The notes under the pieces were generated by a model that saw nothing but the letters and a program-made list of their open reading frames with translations, had not been told where the DNA came from and did not search any database. Shown here in pieces: positions 55,482 through 64,000 of a DNA stretch of 64,000 nucleotides. How positions within the stretch are numbered: the first letter of the stretch is position 1; the number at the start of each line of letters is the position of its first letter. The DNA lies in contig JAWDGP010006539.1 in the NCBI GenBank assembly GCA_033675545.1, forward strand, positions 62,001 through 126,000, written 5' to 3'. Origin of the DNA: Elysia crispata. Taxonomy: Eukaryota; Mollusca; Gastropoda; Plakobranchidae. A program made the translations under genes and the position numbers.

Positions 55482-58467
55482 TCCCCTTTCTTAGATAGAT
55501 GTGTAAGTTCTTAATATTTTGGATTTATATAAGGTTTAATAATAATGAATTAGTTATAAGAGAAAATGTGCACCAACGCCCTAGTGTCTTTATTGAATTT
55601 GTGTGCTTTTTTCAAAGATTATGTTATTAATGGACATCAGGATTATTACGAAGTACTGCTTGCAGCGTTTTGTTGTAAACTAATTCGGTATAGACAAAAA
55701 CATTGTTTAGTAACACAGTGTATAAGTTCTTTTGTCTGTAGGTGACTGTGAGTATGTAGTTTATTTAAGTGGTTCTTTTGAAATATGATTTAAAAATAAG
55801 TAGTTTATTGAATGCTTTTCAACAAATTATATCAGAAGATGATTCTTATTGTGTTTATCAAAATGTTGGTTTTCAATTAGAAGTGACATCTGTATTATAA
55901 GATATCAGATTCTATTTAAGTGTCAGTTACTTAAAATCAAGCACAAAACAATGAATTGGTAGAATTCTCTTTAAACAAAAATGAATAATTATTGGTACTT
56001 TAGAGGTTAAAGTTTATAAGCGGAGAGGGGAATAATAAAACGCAAAAAATAATAGAATGAGAAAAGTGTCATTTCATTCAAAACGTTTTGGGGGCTTGAC
56101 TGCGCGACCACTGCGAGTGCTGGCGGTGCTGCTGTTGCTCCTGGTAGTTGGCGACGCATTTGCCCAGGTGACACTTTCATTTGGAGGTCCAGTTGACAGG
56201 ACGGGAGGACGGCCATGCATCTTCCCCGGATCATCCGATGTGCTGTCCGCCGGGTTGTCTAAGGTGTCGTCATCCCCGTGGTCATCGTCGTCGGTTGGTT
56301 GAGTGACAGGTACTGCGTGCTGTGACCTGCCGTTGTCTTTCAGGTGGCGTCGATTTCGCCTGAGTGTTGTGCCGTCAGGAGTTTGGATGACGTAGCTTTT
56401 CGGTTCACCGCAGGATTTGATGATTGTGGCTGGTGACCACAGGCCAGTGGTGGTGTCTTGAACCGACACCTGCTGGTTGTCAATCAGTGGTAGAAGCTCC
56501 TTCCTGTGTTGGTCAAAGTATGTTTTTTGCGTGTTTTGTCTAGCTAGGAGCTGGTTTTGGATGTGTTCACTTTTGTGTGTGTGCCGAATGATGTGTGGGA
56601 TTTGGTTTTGTACTTTCCTGTTAAAAAGGAGTTATGCAGGTGATGGCAGAGTGTTGTACGCAGAGACAGGAGAGCAAGTTGTGGGTTTTGTTTTTGTGCC
56701 TTTGCTTTCTTTAAGCAGTTTTTAACAGTTTGGACAGTCCTCTTAATGAACCCATTTGACTGAGGGTAATGGGGGCTAGAGGTGGTGTGTTGAAAATCCA
56801 ATTGTTTTTTAAAGTTGTCAAATTCAAAGCTAGTAAACTGTCTGGTATTGTCACTAATCAGAGTTTTCGGGATTCCATGAATTGCGAAGATTCCAGAAAG
56901 TCAATCGTCTCTTTGCTTGTCATTAATTTGAGAGTCTTGACAAACGGCATCTTACTGTAGTAGTCTGCCACGAGCAAGAAGTTTTGCCCATCTAAGAAGA
57001 AAATGTCTGCTGCTATCTTTTCAAACGGTCTTGATGGCATTTCATGCTGCAGTAGAGGCTCTTTCTGTTGCGACTTCTTGTTGTATTTTTCACAGATGGA
57101 GCATGTTTTCACTCTGTCTGTAACGTCTTCCGTCATTCCAATCCAAAAAAACATTCTCTCTTGCTTTCAGTAAGCATTTCTCGATACCCTGGTGGCTTTT
57201 ATGTAAAAGGTCCAGGATGAGGCTTTGCATACTTTTTGGAATGATGATGGCTGTGTTTTTTACAATAAGCCCATCTTCAATGGAGAGGAAATCTCGCATG
57301 GACCAGTATTTTTTAATTATATTTGGAATATCTTTTGCGTTCTCAGGCCATCCTTGGATGATTTGTGATTTGAGACAGTTTAATTATGGGTCTTTAGCTG
57401 TGTTCTCTTGAAGTGACTTGTATTTCTCCTCAGAGATGGAGACTTGGTGTACAATCTTATCAAGCTCAATCTCATCGGCTGTACTTGGGGATATCCTGGA
57501 TAGATAATCGGCAAATATCATCTCTTTTCCTGCCTTGTACTGTATTGTACAGTTGTAAGGTTGAATTCGCAGAAGCATTCTTTGTAGTCTGGGAGGAGCT
57601 TTACTAAGATTCTTGTACTGGATATTTTCTAGTGGTTTATGATCACTTTGGACCAGCACAGGCTTTCCATAGATGTAGGTATGGAATCTTTCTAAAGCAA
57701 AGACCACTGCCAGGAGTTCTCGCTCAATGTTGGCGTATCTCGATTCAGTGTCTGTCATCGACTTACTCGCAAACGCGATGGGTTTCCCGTCTTGTATTAA
57801 GGCGGCTCCAATGCCCGTCATAGAAATGTCTACTTCCAAGATCGTCGCCTTCTTGGGATCATAATAACTTAGAGTCATTTCTTGGTGGACTAGGTCTTTG
57901 ATGGTTGGAAGGCTTTTTCGTGGCTTTCAGTCCATTGCCATGCTGCCTCTTTGTGGAGGAGTTTCCTGAGAGGGTCTGTGTGAGAGCTTAGCTTGGGAAT
58001 GAATGGGCTCATGTACTGTATGATTCCCATGAACTGTTGAAGTTCTTTCACATTTGTGGGAGCTTCTTTCTTTTGTATGTTGTCACATTTCTGTGGGTCT
58101 GGGTGAACTCCATTTTCATCCCATATTAGGCCATAGAAGGATATTTGTTTTTGTTTGATGAAACAATTTTTGCTGTTGAAGACAAGACCTCTCTTCTGAC
58201 TGATTTTCATCAAGTTTCTGAGGTTTTCATCATGTTCTTCTTCTGTTTTACCAAAAACACAGACATCGTCTGAGATGCCCAGAGTCCCGGGGCATTCTTC
58301 AAGTATTTGGTCTATCTTCATTTGGAAGATGTCTTGGGAAACGTTCAAACCAAATGGCAGTCTCAGGAACCTATATCGGCCAAAGGGTGAGTTGAAAGTG
58401 GTTAGTTTGCTTGAGCTCTCATCCAGATGAACTGCCCAGTATCCGTGTTAACCCCTTCGTGCCATAC

Positions 58468-58592
58468 ATGACGTACGATGTACGTCATATTTTCTTCATT
58501 AAATACAGTGACAAGATGCCCTACATGACGTACGACGTACGTCATGCTTTTTGTGCCAAGATGCCATACATGACGTACAGCGTACGTCATGA
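58468..58592. repeat. Three palindromic TGACGTAC/GTACGTCA blocks inside PB-MITE
   Basis: Blocks at about 58,468, 58,522 and 58,571 each read CATGACGTAC-R-GTACGTCATG or a close variant and can fold as perfect or near-perfect hairpins. They are likely transposase-binding subterminal repeats; this is inference. Confidence 0.88.
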
Positions 58593-58775
58593 TATATCGA
58601 TAGAATAGTGAAAAATCGTCAAAGCCTATGCTAAAGTTACTTAGAAATTTGAATTTATCGATATTTTTTCCTTATAAATCAACTTTTCTTATAAGAAAAC
58701 AACCTTCAGTAAGGGCGGGCTTTTAGCTTTTCTTCCTCTGTTTACATTCTGTCCATTGCTTTCATTCTCTCGGCC

Positions 58776-59111
58776 ATGATGGAACCTTCAACAAGCTCTA
58801 ACAATGGTAGTAAGCGCTCTCGAAGAGTTTTGTACAATAAGAAACAGGTATTAGACCTATTACTTGGTGATAAAAGCGAAGATGAGGCTTTATATGAAGA
58901 TTCAGGCAGTGACTATGAAGAGTCTAGAACAAGATCTAGTTCTAGTTCAGAAAGTGAGACAGGTGGATCTACATCTAGATCTATCAATGAAACTTTGAAA
59001 GCTGGAAAGAAACGACAAATACCTGCCAATAGAGTTAGTTCTAAATCTAGATCTAGATCTAGATCTAGCTCTAAGAAACAGAAAACATCAGGAAAAACAA
59101 AAAAACTGTAG
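58776..59111 (+). CDS. Ser/Arg-rich 111-aa piggyBac N-terminus-like protein
   Basis: Starts ATGATGGAACC and encodes an acidic, Ser-rich leader (LLGDKSEDEALYEDSGSDYE), a Ser run and an Arg/Ser repeat (SKSRSRSRSSSKKQ) made by TCTAGA units; it stops at 59,111. The composition and position are those of piggyBac transposase N-termini, and the catalytic domain is absent. The element is therefore an internal-deletion derivative. Whether the peptide is made is unknown. Confidence 0.6.
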   Translation: MMEPSTSSNNGSKRSRRVLYNKKQVLDLLLGDKSEDEALYEDSGSDYEESRTRSSSSSESETGGSTSRSINETLKAGKKRQIPANRVSSKSRSRSRSSSKKQKTSGKTKKL

Positions 59112-61674
59112 AGAGGGCAATGATAATCAGTCCAACCACACCTCACATATAGCGTTTGCTCCTTACAAATTTTCAAACTCAAACCATGCATCACTGCATA
59201 GACACATATCACCTACGTCACGAAGGGGTTAAGCATCTAGTTTCGAGAAGAACTTGGCCTCATTGAATTTGTGTGCTATTTCCTCTAGCGTTGGAAAATT
59301 GTCATGTGTTCTTTTAATCACTTTGTTTAGATCTTTAGGATCGAGACAAATTCTGAGTTTGCCATCTGTCTTCCTGCTGAACGCAGTCGAGTTGACCCAA
59401 TCGGTGGGTTCCGTCTCTTTGCAGATGACATTCAGCATCTCCATGCGAGCTAATTCTTTTTCGAGTTCATGCAAGATATTTACTGGATACTTTCTTGGAG
59501 GTTGGACGATGGGTGTTGCGTCACTTTGTGTCTGAATGTGAAAGTTGCCTTCGAAGCTACCTATCTTGTCAAACTGCTCGGTGTGACTTGATTTCAAATC
59601 CTCAACTGTTTTGAATGGTACTTGTCTTTTGATGTTGCAGTTGACCTTGATCAGGTTTAGTGATCTGCATCCTTGAAGACCTAGGATGTTTGGCCCATCT
59701 GTATGAGCTATATAAAATTTATGAGGCATTTTGTCTTCACCACAGGTCAGTGTTATCGTTCCAAGATGTTTAATTTGCTCGCCGCTGTAGCCAACAAGTT
59801 TAGCACTACTTCCATTGACAAAATTAGCACTGATTGTGTTGTCACTTGTGACTTTATCTGGATATATCTGCCGAAATGATCTGAGTGTCAGGATATTGGC
59901 GTTTGCACCTGTGCCTATTTTAACTTTCAAGTTCATTGTTATGTGTTTCTTTTCTGAAGCTTTTGCTTTTGATTCGTGTAAATATCTCTTCTCTGCTATC
60001 TTGCGAGTCTAGACCTAAAGAGCTTATGTTGAATGTTTCTTCGTCTGTGGAGACTGCTAACAAGTCATGTATTCTACCTTTATTCTGTCGCTTCTTAGGA
60101 TGAGCGTTTTGGTTTGTTTGTTTACTCTTAACCAATTTGAAGGTTTGTTCTGTGTTTTCTGCATGCTCGCAGGTCTGTCGCTGGATCTGCACATCTTTGC
60201 CCAATGGATTGGTTTTGTGCATTTTTTGCAGGTTATCCCGAAAGCAGGGCATTGTCCGTAGCCGTGTCTTGTTCCGCATTTTGAGCATTCATGCTTTGTG
60301 TCTTTATTTTTCTTTACATAGTGCATGGTAGACGCCGTGGTGTCGCTTGCAGCACTTTTGTATTCTGATAAGCTTTTAACTGTTGCTTCATAGTTTTTTA
60401 CTATCTCTATGACTTGTGCCATTGTGAGGTCTGTCTTCCCTAGCAGTTTTTTCTTTTCTTCCTGGTACTTGCACCCTTTGATTATTTGTTCAGTGATTCT
60501 TTCTTCCTTGACATTTGTAGTGCTAAAACTGCACTTGTCTGCCTTGGTCTTGAGGCGTAAAACAAATTCCTCAATAGTTTCATTTTCTCCTTGACTGAAA
60601 CTCTGCAGTTCTATTCTTTGGACCCATTTGTTAGGTTTTTCAATCGTATGGTCTTCGTATACTGACCATTCATTGTCAGGATTAGTTTTGTTGTCTTCTG
60701 TGATTCCTGACGCGATGAGAAGGTCTCTGCCCTTTGGACCTGAGCTAAGCAGAATATAATTCCACTGTTCATTGGCAGGAATTTTATTATAATATTAATA
60801 ACCATGTAGCTGGCCATGAAGTCTTTCCACTCATTGAAGGCTTTTTGTCTGTTGGGATTTTCCCAGTCTAATTGTGGGAGTGGAATCTGAGAGTGTCCTG
60901 CCATATTGAGGCCTACAGTTCGTAGTATGACTATAAAACAATAAGAAGAGAAAGACCTAATGGAAGAGAAGAAACTGTGTAATTTTGTAGATTTTAAGGT
61001 TTGTTCCCTTGACTAGTGCGCTCATAGATTTGTTTTAATGTTTTTATGCATTTACAAGGAAACAGCTCGTTGTGATGAAAGCGTGTTTTAATTGTATCGG
61101 TTGTATCCCTTGGCTCTAATGAAATCCCCTTGCTTGGATTCAACCAATAGTAGGATAGCTCCAGTCAAATCGCGCCGATGTTATTGTCACAAAAGCTTGC
61201 GTTATAATAATATCTCAGCTCTTTATTGTTTGATCAAGTATTTTGGAGACTTGTGTAATCTCGTCGTTTTGTTGCCACCACAGTAGTTTGGTTTATAGGA
61301 GTGCTCTCACCTAGGGTGGTGCTAGATATGAGGCTTGGGAGGTGACTGCGCCCTAAACAAAATGTGTTAAAACACACAATTCATTATTCCAAGGGCGAGA
61401 CCTTGGGGCCAGACCACTGCACTCCACCGTAACTACTGCCTGAAGATCGAAAAATGAAAGAATATTGGATACTTGACCTGAAGACGTGAACGGTGCTGTT
61501 TGTCACAGATTAACCACGCTGGTTCACCGTGTCGCAAGATTACCAGTTATCGATAGGGTAGGAAATTTATTGTTGCGGACGGCATAACTGGTAGCAAAGT
61601 TTTGTTTACGGTTGTATTATACAAATTATAACTTTGCAACTAGATTATTTACACGTTTTTACCGCTACCACCAT

Positions 61675-61836
61675 GTAAACATACTCATTAATCTTAAAAC
61701 AAGCAATTAAACGACAGCAGGTTCAGGGATTATGTATTCTTTATTAAGCACTAGTTGTGTAAACAAAAAAAAAAGAAAACTGGCCAGGTGTTTTTGACAT
61801 CAAGGTCCAAATAGAAATATGGGTATTCTCATGACA
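61675..61836 (-). repeat. GY-3 right (5') LTR
   Basis: 162 bp, followed by CTCCT; the primer-site candidate lies at its inner edge (61,674 downward). Confidence 0.94.
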
Positions 61837-61841
61837 CTCCT

Positions 61842-62898
61842 TATTTTTATGATCCTAAATCTGAAATATACATAGGCCTGTAATTTAACCTAGATATCTA
61901 GATTAAGAAAATTAGCAGGAACAGGTGGTTTGAATGAACTGAAACAGCTTTTTTTTTTCAGCTTGATATTTGAACACAGGTTTTATGAAATCTACTATTG
62001 TTAAAGGGTAACTTTTCTTGTGTTTGTGCTTGCACTTGTCTGGGTCTACTTGTATCAAGAGTTCACGTCTTCAGGGCAAAAGTGTTGCTTTTTGTTGGTC
62101 TCCATTGATCTCACATGAGGCAGCATCACCTTGCCTGCAGCCTTCATATTGTCCAGTTTACCTGCTGTGTCTGATTGCGAAACCATTATGTAAGGTGCCT
62201 ATTTTTTTGTTTGTAAGTCTGCCAGCTCCTCCATGTTCTTTGCCATCTTATAGCTTCAGCATTTTGTTTTCATTTTTCAATATAGACAAGCAAGGGCCTC
62301 AATGTTTTGGAACATAGCCTACACATTCAAGCTTTTTTTTATTTCAACGTCTTCACCATACAGTTTATATACAGCTACCTTACTATACGCAGCAGCATCT
62401 CCATCTCCTAGATGCCCTGTATATCGAAGACCTCTATTTTTCCTCTGACCTGCTGAATAATTATGCGCATACTTCAGACAGATTTCTTTGCTCCAGCTGA
62501 GTCAGCGTGATTTGCTAACGCAGATTGGTAACGCATTTCAGGGGACATTTATTGTGACATAATCTGAGTGAGAAGTTAAAAGAATATAGAAAAAGCATCC
62601 TGTAAAATGATCATGCACATTACTCATATACTTCTCAAATTTGCGCAGTTGACATTAAACATTCAGTCAAATATTTTAAATTGTTCTATAATTCTAGTAT
62701 TGAGCTTCTGAAGCATATAAATTTGAAAGTGATAACACAATAAAATGTACTTGTATGCATCATGTCTTCTCAGCTTCTTGTTATTCTAGTAATACTTTCC
62801 TTTTTTATCCACCACTTTTTCACTTGGCCCAGCTGTGATGGATGCTGTTGGATCATGAGAGCTCTGAGGGTACTCTGTGACACAGGTGAATTGAATTA
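61842..62898. other. No gene recognised
   Basis: A plus-strand hydrophobic frame at about 62,018-62,317 has no recognisable family. No repeats or element ends. Confidence 0.5.
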
Positions 62899-63140
62899 CT
62901 AGTGCGTACTGAGCCCACTATCACTATCAGCCAGGCTTTTATCTCTGACAACACTTCCCTCCTCTGCTAGTGTTCCATTGTCTAAATTGCCACTGGTCTC
63001 TTTAGCGGCAACAAAATGATTTAAGAACCACATCCTCTCAAAAAGGTACCTCTGGCGTTTGTTGGACGCTGCATGCCCGACCTTCTTGGCGTCTTCTTTC
63101 TATGTTCTCATAAAGTAATCCTGTAATGACTGCGATTTTA
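62899..63140 (-). pseudogene. MADF-like domain fragment
   Basis: The minus-strand frame reads KSQSLQDYFMRT, an in-frame TAG at 63,100-63,102, then KEDAKKVGHAASNKRQRYLF and ERMWFLNHFVAAKETSGN, followed by an acidic linker and a TAG at 62,899-62,901. The pattern 'SL-D-Y---...KK-G-AAS-----Y-FE-M-FL.....TS-N' matches the second half of MADF domains. It may be another Harbinger accessory gene remnant or a host MADF gene exon. No nuclease fragment is nearby. Confidence 0.45.
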
Positions 63141-64000
63141 CTTTGCAGGCTGTGGCTGGGGATGAAATTTAAAACACATCTTTGTTAATTTTGTGTGTGT
63201 GGGGGGGAGTTTAGGGAGCTAGAGTTAACAGTGCCAGATGCATACTGGATATACATTTTTTGCAATATATGTAATTAAATTGTTGCTTTTATGATGTTTC
63301 AGATTTATGGCAACGGGAACAACGATTTATTCCCTTGGTATGATGATGATGGATGATAACACAAAAGAAAGAAACACGCTTGTGTTTGTTTACATCGCCA
63401 TTATAGAACTGACTTTTTATTTTTATTTTTTTACCGGCAATCATTTTACAGAGTTGCCAGGTACGTGAACAATGTACAAGCCAAAAGCATAATTATTGAT
63501 GGACACTACACTTGGCTCCTGTTTTAGAACATACTCTGCAACTGTCAGAGCTATTGTAAAGGACACAGTTACTGTCATCTGAGACAACTTACCAGCGACT
63601 GAGATGGCTATTTCTGATAAGGACAATTGGACATCTATGGCTGAAAAATTTTTTTTGATAGGTCTGATTACCCTTAATGTTTAGGACTATTGGTGGCAAA
63701 CACATGCACCAGCAAACCTCTGGATCTAAATATTTCAACTACAAAGGCTATAACAATGATAATGTGGATGTAATGACTATTTTAATAAAATGACACCTCC
63801 ATGACATCCGTTGATTTGCGTTTATTTTGTGCTAATTCTTATCTTGTAAAAGATTGTACTGCTCTGAATTTTATATCTTGCCAACGAAATTTTTGTCATA
63901 GATATTAGATATGGTTTAAAATGTGTTTTGATTTGTCTTTACATCTCACTCAAGGCTATGCTATCACCCTAAGTAAAGAGGAACGACAACAACAATAATT
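63141..64000. other. No gene recognised
   Basis: AT-rich flank up to the window end; nothing supported. Confidence 0.5.

Larger units (their letters stand above)
58452..59228 (+). mobile_element. piggyBac-type non-autonomous element (PB-MITE), nested in GY-3
   Basis: 777 bp with ends CCCCTTCGTG and CACGAAGGGG, flanked on both sides by TTAA (58,448-58,451 and 59,229-59,232), the specific target of piggyBac elements. Near the left end, three copies of a 20-base palindromic block built on ACATGACGTACGAYGTACGT lie about 50 bp apart. It carries a short frame encoding only a transposase-like N-terminus. The surrounding reverse transcriptase sequence of GY-3 is recognisable on both sides. Confidence 0.93.
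56070..60905 (-). pseudogene. GY-3 gag-pol fossil
   Basis: Parts on the minus strand: gag from about 60,905 to 60,170 with a zinc-knuckle region (CGTRHGYGQCP, CKKCTKPIHWAKMC) at about 60,290-60,180; protease about 59,930-59,690; reverse transcriptase about 59,560-57,900, divided by the MITE; RNase H about 57,880-57,580; integrase about 57,300-56,550; and a C-terminal module with RRNRRHLKDN and a tail STRSGRAVKPPKRFE near 56,080. Same order and tail type as GY-2. A broken fossil. Confidence 0.92.
55318..61836 (-). mobile_element. Ty3/gypsy LTR element GY-3, broken, with a piggyBac MITE inside
   Basis: Direct LTRs of about 163 bp (TGTAAAC ... TCTCATGACA) with the 5-bp duplication CTCCT at 55,313-55,317 and 61,837-61,841. 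On the minus strand TGGTGGTAGCGGT follows the right LTR as a primer site, and AAGAAAGGGGA precedes the left one as a purine tract. The LTRs differ by about two substitutions and two small length changes, so it is young by insertion date. The coding part has roughly ten breaks, more than the LTR divergence would suggest. Confidence 0.95.

Noticed and set aside
62018-62317. Secreted or membrane protein with a hydrophobic start
   Set aside because: No family match, poor coding composition, no splice support; more likely a chance frame.

Overview
This is eukaryotic, metazoan nuclear DNA. It is AT-rich, has spliced genes with GT/AG introns, and is filled almost entirely by transposable elements of many classes in different states of decay. 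The mixture (several piggyBac lineages, Harbinger with MADF/BESS-type accessory genes, D,D34D mariners, pogo/Tigger, Ty3/gypsy LTR elements, a LINE, a tRNA-headed SINE, and multi-copy unnamed RNase-H-like families) fits a marine invertebrate. A mollusc is my best guess, from memory of such families rather than proof. I see no clear conventional host gene.

Layout. 0-16.7 kb: four piggyBac copies (two fused end to end at about 1.69 kb), three decayed copies of one unnamed large protein family ('family U', minus strand), a decayed DUF7869-like gene, a 30-bp minisatellite, and a truncated pogo element next to a MITE that shares its end motif. 17.7-20.2 kb: a Harbinger transposase gene with both exons open and a fragment of an accessory gene antisense inside its intron. 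20.8-24.5 kb: a second pogo/Tigger transposase and another family U copy. 25.5-26.8 kb: a mariner with perfect ends. 27.7-28.3 kb: a 196-bp tandem repeat. 29.06-43.68 kb: a gypsy-like LTR pair with matching 5-bp duplications. It encloses a minus-strand gag-pol fossil and about 10 kb of foreign DNA: a SINE, a spliced gene with an RNase-H-like D/D/D signature, a collapsed Harbinger and a LINE. 46.30-52.99 kb: a second LTR element with a mariner inside it. 55.32-61.84 kb: a third LTR element with a 777-bp piggyBac-type MITE inside it. 61.8-64.0 kb: mostly featureless, with one MADF-like coding fragment.

How the pieces relate. The window is a nest of insertions whose order can be read. Mariner MAR-2 lies inside LTR element GY-2, which lies inside a dispersed repeat whose unoccupied paralogue survives at 54.0 kb. 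The piggyBac MITE lies inside GY-3. The most interesting locus is the 34.9-39.0 kb minus-strand gene. It has a basic N-terminus, several CxxC pairs, an apparent D/D/D core and a C-terminus spliced through three phase-0 introns. I cannot place it in a named transposase superfamily, and its position between the LTRs of a young element suggests that it moved recently.

Limits: everything was read by eye. Family names rest on motifs and memory, not searches, and the ends of decayed copies are approximate.
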